Assembly (NCBI RefSeq): GCF_007828035.1
Contig: NZ_VITV01000003.1
Span: 248,001-312,000, forward strand
DNA length: 64,000 bases
Source of the DNA: Nitrospirillum amazonense
Lineage (GTDB): Bacteria; Pseudomonadota; Alphaproteobacteria; Azospirillales; Azospirillaceae
Direction: 5' to 3'
Part shown: in pieces, positions 29,014 to 38,610 of the stretch
Position numbering within the stretch: the first letter of the stretch is position 1
Layout of the letters: every line of letters begins with the position of its first letter
The notes under the pieces: model-generated
What the model saw: only the letters and a program-made list of their open reading frames with translations
Told to the model about the DNA's origin: nothing
Database searches by the model: none
Position numbers and translations under genes: made by a program

Positions 29014-31161
29014 TCAGCTCAGGAAGTTGACAAGGGAAAGGGAAGCGATTTTGCCGGCGACCGTGTAGGCGCCCTGCTGTTGGTTCAAAGCCGCTTGCAA
29101 TTGTGCGGCCACAGTCGTCGGATCGACGTTCTGAATGTTGGCGATCTGGTTTTCGATGTCGTTCATGGCGTCCTTATGGTTGGACGCCGCCGTGCCCAGG
29201 ACGCTCTGCGCGTTCACTGTGCTGGCGTCCAGTTGGCGGATCTGCCCCTGGGCCTGCACGAGGGTGGAACGCGCGGTGCTCATCATCGCCGTGTAGTTGC
29301 CGGGGTTGCTGACCGCGGACAGCATCTGCTTGATGCCGATGATCAGGTTCTGAATGGCGGGATCGTTGGAACTGATGCCATAGGTCGCGGTGGTGTTGTC
29401 GTCCACGTTCAGCGTGCTGCTGGCGAAGGCGGCCGTGCTCTGCGCGCCGCTGCTGTACTGCGTATCGTAGACCGCCAGGCTGGGCGGGCTGGTGATGGTG
29501 GTGCTGAACGAGTTGGGGTCCTGGAACGGGTCCAGCGTGTTGGTGGTGAAGCTGTTCTGGTTGGTGTTGTTCTGGACTGTCGCCGTGGTGGCGAAGCGCT
29601 GCGTCCCGGTGCCGGTCAGCGTCAGCTGCGCACCCAGCGGCGGGTTGGCCGTGACCGCGGCATCGGCCGAGCGCTGCGGATCGGCATTAACCAGACCGGC
29701 CAGCTTGTTGGCCACGTAGTTCATGGGGCCGTTCGGATCGGCCTTGGCCGCCGCGATGTCGCCCGCCGTCATGACGTAGCTGTATGTCGTCGGCCCGCTC
29801 ACCTTGTCGTATGAGATGTTGTTGGCGGGATTGGCATCGTCGCTGGTGACGTTGACGGTATTGCGGTTGCCCATGGTGATGGTGAACACATCGCCGACGT
29901 CCACGCTGGCGCCGCTCAGGTTCACCTGGTCGATCTGCTGCTGTCCCGTGACCGGCGGCACGGCGGTGGGATCGGCCGCGATGGCCGGCTGGGTCATGAA
30001 CTGGGCGTAAATGGCGTCCTGCCCGTCGTTCGTGGCCGGCGTATAGGCCGCGACCGGCGTAGCGGCGCCACTTTCGGTATTGTTGTAGCCGGGCTGGGTG
30101 TAAACGTTGGACTGGGCGGTGAAGGTATAGCCCGCGTCCATGCCGGTCAGCGTCATCACATTGCCCGACACCGAAGCGACCACCGGCGGGTTCGGCTTCT
30201 GACCGTTGAGGATGGCCGTCTGGTTGGGCCCGTTGATCTGCGACGCCAGGCCGTTGAGGATGTCGGACGGGCTGGTCTCGCTGCCCGTCGTGGTATAGGT
30301 GTAGCGCTTGTCGCCCACATACATCTCGTACGTGTCGCCGGCCACGCCCAGCGTGCCCTTGAAGGTCATCTTGGTGACCTGCTTGGTCGCCGACAGGTCA
30401 CCCACCGGCTGCGTGTCGTAGCGGCTGCCTGAGAAGATGTAGCGGTCACCGGCCTTGGTGTTCAGCAGGCTGGACAGCTGTGTCAAGGCGCCCTGCAACA
30501 GCGCCTTGGGCGCGGCGAGGTCCGGGAAGCCCACGCTGAACGTGGCGCTGCCCGTGCCCTTCAACTGGTTGATGTCCAGCGCGATGGTGGACCCATCACC
30601 CGGCCCACCCGTCATTTCGAAGGTCTGCTGGCCGTCATCGGGCGGGATGGCGCTGAGGTTCAGCGTCTTGGTCGACACGCCACCCATGCCGTCGCTGACG
30701 GTCACGTCATAGCTGCCGAGCTTGCCGGAATTGGAGGGGACGGCGCTGACCGTATAGGTGGCGGCGGCGTTGAACACGGATTTGGTCGTGTCGACCGACA
30801 GGCCCAGGTTGCCGCTGTTGGACGAGGTGACGGCCGAGATGGTGGGACTGCCGGCGCCAGCCGGTATGTTGGCCGAACTCAACAGGTTGGCCACGACGGT
30901 CTGCATCGACGACAGCGCCTTCTCCGTCGCGTTCACCTGGGTCGTGGCCGCGGTGATGGCGCTGGAATAACCCGTGCGCTGGGCATACTGGGCCTTCAGG
31001 GCCAGCAACTGGTTGGCCTGGGTACCGTAGGCGGAGAGGTCCTGCGACTTGATACCGGTGTTGAACTGCTGCTGCAGCTCGGCCAGCGACGAAGAGTTCC
31101 CATTGATGCCGTTCAGCATCGACAGGTAGCTGCCGTAGGTGCTTACACGGGAGATGGTCAT
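29014..31161 (-). CDS. flgL: Flagellar hook-associated protein 3 (FlgL), enlarged
   Basis: FlgL is the flagellin-like junction protein between hook-cap protein FlgK and filament. The N-terminal D0/D1 coiled coil (MTISRVSTYGSYLSML, SLAELQQQFNTGIKSQDLSAYG) and C-terminal D1/D0 (about 600-715, ending ASLSLVNFLS) are clear. At 715 residues it is far longer than the ~300-400 usual. The central insertion contains beta-rich modules (about 265-350 and 415-530) of the same kind as in FlgE, e.g. LGVAGDTYEMYVGDKRYTY and VDVGDVFTITMGNR. The ATG overlaps the flgK stop (ATGA). Confidence 0.9.
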   Translation of the reverse strand: MTISRVSTYGSYLSMLNGINGNSSSLAELQQQFNTGIKSQDLSAYGTQANQLLALKAQYAQRTGYSSAITAATTQVNATEKALSSMQTVVANLLSSANIPAGAGSPTISAVTSSNSGNLGLSVDTTKSVFNAAATYTVSAVPSNSGKLGSYDVTVSDGMGGVSTKTLNLSAIPPDDGQQTFEMTGGPGDGSTIALDINQLKGTGSATFSVGFPDLAAPKALLQGALTQLSSLLNTKAGDRYIFSGSRYDTQPVGDLSATKQVTKMTFKGTLGVAGDTYEMYVGDKRYTYTTTGSETSPSDILNGLASQINGPNQTAILNGQKPNPPVVASVSGNVMTLTGMDAGYTFTAQSNVYTQPGYNNTESGAATPVAAYTPATNDGQDAIYAQFMTQPAIAADPTAVPPVTGQQQIDQVNLSGASVDVGDVFTITMGNRNTVNVTSDDANPANNISYDKVSGPTTYSYVMTAGDIAAAKADPNGPMNYVANKLAGLVNADPQRSADAAVTANPPLGAQLTLTGTGTQRFATTATVQNNTNQNSFTTNTLDPFQDPNSFSTTITSPPSLAVYDTQYSSGAQSTAAFASSTLNVDDNTTATYGISSNDPAIQNLIIGIKQMLSAVSNPGNYTAMMSTARSTLVQAQGQIRQLDASTVNAQSVLGTAASNHKDAMNDIENQIANIQNVDPTTVAAQLQAALNQQQGAYTVAGKIASLSLVNFLS

Positions 31162-32567
31162 GTCACGGCCTGCGTCAGAGTGTCGAACATCTGCCCGATG
31201 ACCGAGATCACGCGGGCGGTAGCCGAATAGTTGCGCTGGAGGACCTGCAGGTTCGCGACCTCCTCATCCATGTTCACGCCCGTCGAGCTGGCGTAGCGCG
31301 TCTGCAGGCTGGTCATGAAGGATGAGGTGGTGGTGGCCTGGGTGTTGACGTTGGACTGGATGGTGGACCAGTTGCTGGACACTTGGTCGGCCATGCCGCC
31401 GTAGCTGACGTTGGTGAGGGTCAGGCCATCGGCCGTCATGGTGCGGCCGGTCGCGGTCATGGCGCTGACCATGGCGTTCACGGCCGACTGCTTGATCGTC
31501 TTGGTGCCGTTCAGCAGGTCCTTGTTCACCGCCAGGGTGCCGGCGTCGCTGCCCGAGAACAGGCCGCTGGCCAGTTCGCCGTCGTTGGTGGGGCTGGCCT
31601 TGTTATAGGCGTCGGTGATGCTGGTGGGCTGGCCCGCCTGCGTCGTGCCGGTCAGGGCGCCGGCCACGGCGTCCAGCTGCGACTTCAGCTTGCGGAAGAC
31701 CTCGGTGGTGGCATCGCCGCTGGCCGGAGCCGGCGAGCTGTCGGCCACCATGTCCAGCAGGCCGCCCAGCTTGCCGCCGCTAATGGCGGCGGTGATGTCG
31801 GCGCCACCGGCGCCCGAGATCACTTTGCCGTCATAGCTCAGCTGGGTGGCGGTGCCGTCCACCAGCGTGGAGCCTGTGGGCGTGAAGACGGCGATGGAGC
31901 CATCATCGCGCTGCGTGGTGCGGATGTTGATCATGGAGGACAGGTCGCGCAGCGTGGCGTCGCGCTGGTCCTCAAAATCGGCGGTTGGCTGGTTGGCGGA
32001 TTTCAGCTGGGTGATGGTGGCGTTCAACTGGTCGATCTGGGTCAGATCGGTGTTGATCGACTTCACCGTCTGGGTGATGTCCCCCTTGGCCTGGACTTCC
32101 ATCTGGTCCACGCCCGCCGACAGGGTATGGATGGTCTGCACCAGGGCCTGGGCCTTCTGCACCACCTGGTTCTGTGCCACGGCATTTTCTGGCGAGGCCG
32201 ACAGATCCTGCAAGGCGGAGGTGAAGTCCTGGAACGCCTTGGTCAGCTTGGGCGTGGCGCTGTCGCTGGAATTGCTGGAGTTGGTGGTGCCCAGCATGCC
32301 GCCGATCTGGCTCATGTACTGGGACAGCACCTGCTGCATCCCGTTCTCTGACGTCGTCCCCTGAAGCTGAGCCTGCAGGGCCACGTCCACCGATCGCGAA
32401 TACTGCGAGATGGTGACGCCGCTCAACGGATCGGTCGTTTGCGAAACGGTATGTTTCGTACGATCCGGGCTGTTGGCGTTGTTCATGTTGTCTGAAACGA
32501 CCTGGATGCCGGCCTGAATGACATTCAGGCTGTTGGCGGCCGAATTCAGCGCGCTGAACAAACTCAT
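31158..32567 (-). CDS. flgK: Flagellar hook-associated protein 1 (FlgK)
   Basis: FlgK forms the first hook-filament junction layer. The 469-residue protein has the characteristic N-terminus (MSLFSALNSAANSLNVIQAGIQVVSDNMNNANSP) and C-terminus (GVNMDEEVANLQVLQRNYSATARVISVIGQMFDTLTQAV). The middle holds a helical region (about 85-200) and a beta domain (NIRTTQRDDGSIAVFTPTGSTLVDG). The ATG at MSLFSAL is supported by homology and a sigma-54 promoter 72 bases upstream. It is first in the operon flgK-flgL-93aa. Confidence 0.95.
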   Translation of the reverse strand: MSLFSALNSAANSLNVIQAGIQVVSDNMNNANSPDRTKHTVSQTTDPLSGVTISQYSRSVDVALQAQLQGTTSENGMQQVLSQYMSQIGGMLGTTNSSNSSDSATPKLTKAFQDFTSALQDLSASPENAVAQNQVVQKAQALVQTIHTLSAGVDQMEVQAKGDITQTVKSINTDLTQIDQLNATITQLKSANQPTADFEDQRDATLRDLSSMINIRTTQRDDGSIAVFTPTGSTLVDGTATQLSYDGKVISGAGGADITAAISGGKLGGLLDMVADSSPAPASGDATTEVFRKLKSQLDAVAGALTGTTQAGQPTSITDAYNKASPTNDGELASGLFSGSDAGTLAVNKDLLNGTKTIKQSAVNAMVSAMTATGRTMTADGLTLTNVSYGGMADQVSSNWSTIQSNVNTQATTTSSFMTSLQTRYASSTGVNMDEEVANLQVLQRNYSATARVISVIGQMFDTLTQAVT

Positions 32568-32638
32568 GGGACCGGGCCTCGGTGGCGGGGAGTTCCGCGC
32601 AGGGGACCGACCCCCATGGCCGATCCGCCCCCCACTAC

Positions 32639-32653
32639 GCAAACCCCGGGCCA
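32639..32653 (-). promoter_or_regulatory. Sigma-54 promoter for flgK-flgL
   Basis: On the minus strand TGGCCCGGGGTTTGC has GG and GC at the correct -24/-12 spacing. The predicted start is near 32627, about 60 bases before flgK. Confidence 0.83.
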
Positions 32654-32710
32654 CTTGGACCAGCAAGTTAGGGCATTGGAATTATTCGTATTTTTGCAAA
32701 CTGCCGGAAA

Positions 32711-32738
32711 AGGCAAGGGCGGCAAAATCTGCCGCCCC
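32711..32738 (-). terminator. Terminator after the nlpD-like gene
   Basis: On the minus strand GGGCGGCA and TGCCGCCC pair around a short loop, followed by TTGCCTTTT. It lies about 40 bases after the stop and closes the tat-serS-surE-pcm-nlpD series. Confidence 0.7.
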
Positions 32739-32777
32739 ACCTTTGTTCCCGAGTTCCGCTAGGCAGGGATGACCGGG

Positions 32778-34175
32778 CTAGCGGACACCTTTGCCCGGAT
32801 CCAAAACATCCATGGGATCCAAGACCTTATTGCCCTGCCGTACTTCAAAGTGCAGCTGCGGGCTGGTGACGTTGCCGGTGGCGCCCACGGTGCCGATGCG
32901 TTGGCCACGCGCCACCTTGGTGTTGGCCTCCACCATAATCTGGTCCAGCTGGGCGTAGGCCGTCACCATGCCGTCGGCGTGCTGGATCAGCACCAGGTTG
33001 CCGAAGCCACGCAACTGGTTGCCGGCATACTTCACCACACCGGCGTCGGCGGCCACCACCGGTGTGCCCGTGGGGGCGGCGATGTTGATGCCGTCGTTGT
33101 ACTGGCCGCCGGGTTTGGCCCCGTGGGTGGAGATCACCTGCCCCGTGACCGGCCACAAGAAGCGCGCGCCGCCCTTCGGGGCGGGCGCTGGAGCTTCGGG
33201 TGCCGGCGTGGCGGGCATGGCGGACGGCGGCGGTACCGATGGTCCGGCGGCGACCACGGCCGGCGGCGTGGCGGTGCCGGGGGTGCGCGTGGTGGGCGAT
33301 GAGGAAACGGCGGGTGCGGCCGAGGGAGAGGCGCTGGTGGGCTCGGACGAGGAACCCGGCGTCACAGGGGCCCAGCGCGCGGCGGGCGCGGCCGTGGCGC
33401 CCGGCGGGATGGCGGCGCCGGTGCTGCCCGTGGGCAGCGGAGCCGCCGCCGGCGCCGAGGCCGACGGGACAGCCAACTCCTGGCTTTCCACCGTGCGGCG
33501 CGGGGCCACGGTGACAGGCGGCGGGGCGGCGGATACTTGCGGCGCGGGGGCGACCGAGACAGGCGCGCGGCCGGCGCTGGTGACCCCTGGCCTCGGGGCG
33601 GCCGCTGGCGGGGGCGCTTCGGCGACCGTGGGGGCGCCGCCCGGTGGCGTCCAGGCCGGGGCTGGACCGGCATGCGGAAGATTCAGGGTCTGGCCCACGC
33701 GCAGCAGGTAGGGCGGCGCCAAGCTGTTCAGGCGCGCCAGTTCGCTGCTGTCGACGTTGAAGGTCCGGGCGATGCCGTACAGGGTGTCGCCCGGCTTGAT
33801 GACGTAGGTGTGCGGCGTAGGCACCACCAGGCGCTGCCCGGCCGTGACCGTGTAGGGCGGCTGCAGGCGATTCTCGTCGATCAAGTCGCGCAGCGGAATG
33901 TTGTAACGCTTGGCCACGTCATAGATCGTCTCCCCCTTGGATACGAAGATGACGTTGGCCGGCGTGGGCGGTGGCGTGACCACCGGCGCCGGCGGCTCCG
34001 ACCGGCTGGCGCAGGCCGACAGGCCGAATGCCAGGACGCCCGCCAGGGCCCCCTGCATCAACAGCCGGGACAAGCCGCTCGCGGAATCGAGGGTCATGGT
34101 CGGACGGGCGTCGGCACCGGTCATCCGGTGAAAAGTCTTCAAGGCCATCGCGCTTTGTCGTTCGAGGAAAGGCAT
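32778..34175 (-). CDS. nlpD: LysM-M23 (NlpD-like) lipoprotein
   Basis: This 465-residue envelope protein has a lipoprotein signal ending in the lipobox LSAC (Cys about residue 55), LysM domains (VIFVSKGETIYDVAKRYNI, TYVIKPGDTLYGIARTFNV), a 200-residue Pro/Ala-rich linker, and a C-terminal M23/LytM domain. The M23 zinc ligands are degenerate: the HxxxD motif reads QYNDGIN, the AYAH motif reads AYAQLD, and only LHFE keeps its histidine. So, like E. coli NlpD, it should activate an amidase rather than cut peptidoglycan itself. The start overlaps the pcm stop (TGATG). A later ATG (34148 or 34097) would give a shorter signal. Confidence 0.88.
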   Translation of the reverse strand: MPFLERQSAMALKTFHRMTGADARPTMTLDSASGLSRLLMQGALAGVLAFGLSACASRSEPPAPVVTPPPTPANVIFVSKGETIYDVAKRYNIPLRDLIDENRLQPPYTVTAGQRLVVPTPHTYVIKPGDTLYGIARTFNVDSSELARLNSLAPPYLLRVGQTLNLPHAGPAPAWTPPGGAPTVAEAPPPAAAPRPGVTSAGRAPVSVAPAPQVSAAPPPVTVAPRRTVESQELAVPSASAPAAAPLPTGSTGAAIPPGATAAPAARWAPVTPGSSSEPTSASPSAAPAVSSSPTTRTPGTATPPAVVAAGPSVPPPSAMPATPAPEAPAPAPKGGARFLWPVTGQVISTHGAKPGGQYNDGINIAAPTGTPVVAADAGVVKYAGNQLRGFGNLVLIQHADGMVTAYAQLDQIMVEANTKVARGQRIGTVGATGNVTSPQLHFEVRQGNKVLDPMDVLDPGKGVR

Positions 34176-34918
34176 CACGCCCGCTGATGGATTACGTCGG
34201 AAAAGTCGGGCGGAATTAGGGCCGGCGGAGGCATATCCCCCCGCTCTGTCTGCCCCTGCCCCGGTACGGCCTGTCCCGGCTCGGCTGGGACTGCGGGCAG
34301 CAGGGGCACGAACCGTACCGGCCACAGCTGCTCACGCTCCACCCCCGTCTCCGTCTTACGCAGGCGCACGACATGCAGGCTGCGGCGGTCGGCGCCCAAG
34401 GGTATGACCATGATGCCCCCCACCGCAAGCTGGTCCATCAGGTCGGGTGGCGGATCCATGCCGCCCCCCGCCGTCACCAGGATGCGCTCGAAGGGCGCCG
34501 CCTGGGGCCAGCCGCGCATGCCGTCACCATGGCGCGCGGTAATGTTATGCAGGCGCAGGGCCTGGAAACGCCCCTCCGCCTCCGCCAGCAAGGGTCGGTG
34601 GCGCTCGATGGTGTAGACCCGGCGGGCGATCTTGGCCAGCACCGCCGCCTGGTAGCCGGACCCGGTGCCGATCTCCAGCACCTTAAGCCGGTCGCTCAGT
34701 TGCAGGGCCTGGGTCATCAACCCCACCACCATGGGCTGGCTGATGGTCTGCCCATGGCCAATGGGCAACGCCGTGTCCTCATAGGCCTGGTCGTGGAAGG
34801 TGGGGGGCACGAACACCTCCCGCGGGATCAGCTCCATGGCGCGCAAAACGTCCGTGCTGTTCACGCCATTGCGGCGCAACAGCATCAACAGACGGATCTT
34901 GCGCGCCACGCTGCTCAC
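34175..34918 (-). CDS. pcm: Protein-L-isoaspartate O-methyltransferase
   Basis: Pcm methylates isoaspartyl residues with S-adenosylmethionine to repair aged proteins. The 247-residue protein carries the PCMT core: DVLRAMELIPREVFVPP, the substrate loop ALPIGHGQTISQPMVVGLMTQ, SAM motif I VLEIGTGSGYQAAVLA, and ERILVTAGG. The last ~45 residues are a Pro/Gly-rich extension. The GTG start overlaps the surE stop (GTGA). surE-pcm-nlpD is a well-known gene order. Confidence 0.95.
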   Translation of the reverse strand: MSSVARKIRLLMLLRRNGVNSTDVLRAMELIPREVFVPPTFHDQAYEDTALPIGHGQTISQPMVVGLMTQALQLSDRLKVLEIGTGSGYQAAVLAKIARRVYTIERHRPLLAEAEGRFQALRLHNITARHGDGMRGWPQAAPFERILVTAGGGMDPPPDLMDQLAVGGIMVIPLGADRRSLHVVRLRKTETGVEREQLWPVRFVPLLPAVPAEPGQAVPGQGQTERGDMPPPALIPPDFSDVIHQRA

Positions 34919-35697
34919 CCGAATACCCCCTCCAGCCGCTTCAAGGTCTCGTAGTGCGTCAAGTCCAGGTGGACAGGCGTGACCGAGATGCCGCCCAGCG
35001 CCTCTACCACGTGGACGTCGGTGTCTTCCGGCACCTCATTCAATCCCCGCGCGGCGCCGATCCAGATGTACGGACGGCCCCGAGGGTCCATGCGCTCGAA
35101 CAAATCGTCGCCGGCCTTGCGGTTGGCATGGCGCACCACGTGGATGCCGGCCACCTTGTCCGGATCCACCGCCGGGAAGTTCACATTCAGCAGGACATGG
35201 CGCGGCCACTCGACGACCAGGCCCTTACGCACCACCTCCGGCCCCCAGCGCTCGGCCGTGGCCCAGTCGGGGTCGCGGCCGTCGCGCAAGCGCAGGCTGA
35301 AGGCGAAGGCCCGGACGCCCAGGAGGGTTGCCTCCATGGCGGCAGCGACGGTGCCCGAGTAGGTCACGTCCTCGCCCAGGTTCTGGCCGTGGTTCACGCC
35401 GGACAGCACCACGTCCGGCCGCTGGTCGGCCATCAGCTGGTTTACGGCCAGCAGCACACAGTCGGTGGGCGTGCCATCGACGGTATAACGCCGGTCGGCC
35501 ACCCGCTTCATGCGCAACGGGCGGTGGATGGTGAGCGAATGGCTGGCGGCGGACTGCTCCGCCTCCGGCGCCACCACCCAGACGTCGTCGCTCAGCTGGC
35601 GCGCGATGCGCTCCAGTGCCGCCAGGCCGGGGGCGTGGATGCCATCGTCATTGCTGATCAGGATGCGCAGGGGGCGAGCTTCCCCCGGGGCCCGCAT
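34915..35697 (-). CDS. surE: 5'/3'-nucleotidase SurE
   Basis: SurE is a stationary-phase survival phosphatase that dephosphorylates nucleoside monophosphates using a divalent metal. The 260-residue protein shows the metal site ILISNDDGIHAPGL, APEAEQSAASHSLT, DGTPTDCV, VLSGVNHGQNLGEDVTYSGTVAAAMEA and NVNFP. The ATG at 35697 is preferred because GAGG lies 8 bases upstream; a GTG 18 bases earlier would overlap serS. It overlaps pcm by 4 bases downstream. Confidence 0.95.
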   Translation of the reverse strand: MRAPGEARPLRILISNDDGIHAPGLAALERIARQLSDDVWVVAPEAEQSAASHSLTIHRPLRMKRVADRRYTVDGTPTDCVLLAVNQLMADQRPDVVLSGVNHGQNLGEDVTYSGTVAAAMEATLLGVRAFAFSLRLRDGRDPDWATAERWGPEVVRKGLVVEWPRHVLLNVNFPAVDPDKVAGIHVVRHANRKAGDDLFERMDPRGRPYIWIGAARGLNEVPEDTDVHVVEALGGISVTPVHLDLTHYETLKRLEGVFG

Positions 35698-35707
35698 CGG
35701 CGTGCCC

Positions 35708-36979
35708 TCAGCCACGGACGATGCGCTCCAGCCCGTTCATGTAGGGGACCAGAACCTCGGGCACGCGGATGGAGCCGTCGGCCTCCTGATAATTCTCCAT
35801 CACGGCTAGCAAGGCGCGGCCCACCGCCACGCCCGAACCGTTCAGGGTGTGGACGAACTGGGTGTTCTTGTCGCCCTTGTTGCGCCAGCGGGCCTTCATG
35901 CGGCGGGCCTGGAAGTCCCCGCAGTTGGAGCAGCTGCTGATCTCGCGATACATGTTCTGGCCCGGCAGCCAGACCTCAATGTCGTAGGTCTTGGCGGCGC
36001 TGAAACCCATGTCGCCGGTGCACAGGGTGACGGTGCGGAAGGGCAGGCCCAGGCGCTTCAGCACCGTTTCCGCCGCTTCAGTCATGCGCTCATGCTCGGC
36101 GGCCGACTGATCGGGCGTGGTCACGCTGACCATTTCCACCTTGTAGAATTGGTGCTGGCGAATCATGCCGCGGGTGTCGCGGCCGGCAGCACCCGCCTCG
36201 GCCCGGAAGCAGGGCGTGCGCGCCGTCATGCGCAGCGGCAGTTCCTCGGCATCCAGGATGCTGTCGGCCACCAGGTTGGTCAGCGGTACCTCGGCCGTTG
36301 GGATCAGCCAGTGGCCAGTGTTGGTCTGGAACAGATCCTCGGCGAACTTAGGCAGCTGGCCGGTGCCGTACGCGGCCTCGTCCCGCACCATCAGGGGCGG
36401 CGACACCTCGGTATAGCCGAACTCACGGGTGTGGGTGTCCAACATGAAGTCGCCCAGCGCGCGCTCCAGCCGGGCCAGCGGACCCTTCAGCACCGTGAAA
36501 CGGGCACCCGACAGCTTCGCCGCACCGCTGAAGTCCATGAAGCCCAGGGCCTCCCCCAGGTCGAAATGCTCCTTGGCGTTTTCGATCACGGGCGGCGTGC
36601 CGACGCGGTGGCGCTCCACATTGTCGTGCTCGTCCTTGCCTTGTGGCACGTCGGCGGCCGGCAGGTTGGGGATGGTCGACAGCAGGCGGTCCAGCTCTTC
36701 CGACAGCGCCTTCTCGGTGGCCTCGGCCTCCGCCATGCCTTCCTTCAGGCTGGCGACCTCGTCCATCAGCGGCTGGGCGTCCTTGCCGTCCTTCTTGTAG
36801 GCGCCGATCAGCTTCGACGCCTCGTTCCGGCGGGCCTGCATGTCCTGCAGCGCCGTCTGCGCCGCGCGGCGGCGGGCATCCAGGTCCAGCACGACGGCGG
36901 ACTGGGGCGGCAACCCGCGGCGGGCCAGGCCGCCGTCAAAGGCTTCGGGATTGTCGCGGAGAACGCGGAGGTCATGCAT
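35708..36979 (-). CDS. serS: Seryl-tRNA synthetase
   Basis: SerS is a class II aminoacyl-tRNA synthetase charging tRNA-Ser. The 423-residue protein has an N-terminal tRNA-binding coiled coil (about 25-105), motif 2 ([23 protein letters not shown]), the ATP-site segment [31 protein letters not shown], and motif 3 ([19 protein letters not shown]). It sits between tatC and surE with short gaps, likely one transcription unit. Confidence 0.97.
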   Translation of the reverse strand: MHDLRVLRDNPEAFDGGLARRGLPPQSAVVLDLDARRRAAQTALQDMQARRNEASKLIGAYKKDGKDAQPLMDEVASLKEGMAEAEATEKALSEELDRLLSTIPNLPAADVPQGKDEHDNVERHRVGTPPVIENAKEHFDLGEALGFMDFSGAAKLSGARFTVLKGPLARLERALGDFMLDTHTREFGYTEVSPPLMVRDEAAYGTGQLPKFAEDLFQTNTGHWLIPTAEVPLTNLVADSILDAEELPLRMTARTPCFRAEAGAAGRDTRGMIRQHQFYKVEMVSVTTPDQSAAEHERMTEAAETVLKRLGLPFRTVTLCTGDMGFSAAKTYDIEVWLPGQNMYREISSCSNCGDFQARRMKARWRNKGDKNTQFVHTLNGSGVAVGRALLAVMENYQEADGSIRVPEVLVPYMNGLERIVRG

Positions 36980-37090
36980 GGCAGGCTTCTTGGAAGACGG
37001 TTAGACGTTGGTCACCGACTTATAAGCGGGAAGCCCCACCGGGGTCCAGTCCGCCCGCCATTTGGCCCTACCCCGGCGTCACGCCCGGCA

Positions 37091-37924
37091 TCAGCCGGAC
37101 GTGCCCTCGCCATTCGCGGCCTTCTCTTCCGCCTCCGCCTTCGCCAGCTCCCGCGCCCGGCTGCGCTCGATACGGCGGGCGGCGAACACCGACACCTCGT
37201 ACAGGACGATCATGGGTGCCGCCAGGGTGGTCTGGCTGATGGGGTCGGGCGGCGTCAGGATGGCGGCCAGCACGAAGATCAGCACGATGGCGTAACGGCG
37301 CTTGGACGCCAGCTGGTCGGCGCTGAGGATGCCGACGCGCACCAGCAGGCTGAGCAGCACCGGCATCTGGAAAGCGATGCCGAAGGCGAAGATCAGCGAC
37401 ATGGCGAAGGACAGGTATTGTTCCACCCGCGTCTCGGCCACGATGGGAACAACCCCTGCCCCGCCCTTCTGCTCAAAGCTGAGGAAGAAGCTGAGCGCCG
37501 TGGGCATCACGAAGAAATAAACCATGCAGGTGCCGAGCAAAAACAGCACCGGCGTCGCCAATAGGAAGGGCAGGAAAGCCTTGCGCTCATGCTTGTACAG
37601 CCCGGGCGCCACGAACTTCCAGATCTGCTGGGCAATGATGGGGAAGGCGATCAGCGCCGCCGCCCACAAGGACACCTTCACATAGGTGAAGAAGGCCTCG
37701 GTGGGCGCGGTGAAGATCAACTTATGCTCCGGCGCATGTTCACCCCAGGCCTTGACCATGGGGACCAGCAGCCAGCCGTAGATGCGGGCGGCGAACTGGT
37801 AGCAGACCAGGAACGCGACCAGCAGGGCGGACAGGGAAATGATCAGGCGGTTGCGCAGCTCGATCAGATGATCCAGCAGCGGCATGCGCGAGGCGTCGAT
37901 TTCGTCTTGGGTGGGGTCGGCCAT
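37091..37924 (-). CDS. tatC: Twin-arginine translocase subunit TatC
   Basis: TatC is the signal-recognition core of the Tat protein exporter. The 277-residue protein has six membrane helices with the conserved cytoplasmic start MPLLDHLIELRNRLI, the FxAPTEAFFTYVKVS segment and FxxEKGG-like FEQKGG. It ends in a charged Glu/Ala-rich tail. It is the third gene of tatA-tatB-tatC, 15 bases after tatB. Confidence 0.97.
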   Translation of the reverse strand: MADPTQDEIDASRMPLLDHLIELRNRLIISLSALLVAFLVCYQFAARIYGWLLVPMVKAWGEHAPEHKLIFTAPTEAFFTYVKVSLWAAALIAFPIIAQQIWKFVAPGLYKHERKAFLPFLLATPVLFLLGTCMVYFFVMPTALSFFLSFEQKGGAGVVPIVAETRVEQYLSFAMSLIFAFGIAFQMPVLLSLLVRVGILSADQLASKRRYAIVLIFVLAAILTPPDPISQTTLAAPMIVLYEVSVFAARRIERSRARELAKAEAEEKAANGEGTSG

Positions 37925-37939
37925 GGGGCGCTGGCCCTA

Positions 37940-38479
37940 TCAGGATTTGGTCAGGGCCGGCGCATCGGCGCCAGCGTGTTCGGCGTGCGGCGCCGGGGCC
38001 CCGGCGGGCGTCACCGGCACGGGCTCGACCGCCGCCTCGGGCGTGGACTCCGGCAGGATCAGGGGCATGGCGGGCGACCCGATGGCCGGCAACTCCGGCT
38101 CCGCCGGCTTGGCATCGGCCGACATCTCGACCGCTCCCTCCGGGGCGGCCGTCGGCGCGGGCGTGACCTCCGTCGCCGTCGGCGACGCGGTAGGGTTGAT
38201 CTCCAGGGCCTGGCGCACGCTGTCGGTGGGGTCCACCATCTTGGTGACCTCGGCCGTCAGGTCGAATTGCGCCACCTTCTGGGCCTGCTTGCGCAGATCC
38301 TCAAGCTCGGCCTGACGCACCATATCGTCCAGGTGGGACTGGAAGTCGCGGGCCAGCAGGCGCGCCTTGCGCATCCACTTCCCGGCGGTATAGAGCGCCA
38401 CCGGCAGGTCCTTGGGCCCGATGACGACCAGCGCCACCACACCGATGAGCGCGAGTTCGGACCATGCGATGTCGAACAT
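37940..38479 (-). CDS. tatB: Twin-arginine translocase subunit TatB
   Basis: TatB pairs with TatC in the Tat receptor. It has one N-terminal membrane helix (MFDIAWSELALIGVVALVVIGP with conserved Glu8 and the GPKDLP hinge), an amphipathic helix (residues 22-80), and a long Ala/Pro/Glu-rich C-terminal tail to residue 179. It follows tatA. Confidence 0.95.
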   Translation of the reverse strand: MFDIAWSELALIGVVALVVIGPKDLPVALYTAGKWMRKARLLARDFQSHLDDMVRQAELEDLRKQAQKVAQFDLTAEVTKMVDPTDSVRQALEINPTASPTATEVTPAPTAAPEGAVEMSADAKPAEPELPAIGSPAMPLILPESTPEAAVEPVPVTPAGAPAPHAEHAGADAPALTKS

Positions 38480-38610
38480 GGGCGGCGTGCCTTATTCCCG
38501 ACAATTCTCCGACGTCGGCACACAACGGGCGCGGGCGCAGTTGCGCCCCGGCCGTTCCGGCGCGACGGATCCGTCCAGCGGGGCCGGCGACCGCCTGGCC
38601 CCGAGCCGGT

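Noticed and set aside
32778-33711. Plus-strand open frames opposite the nlpD-like gene
   Set aside because: They are Gly/Ala-rich shadows of the Pro/Ala linker of the real protein.
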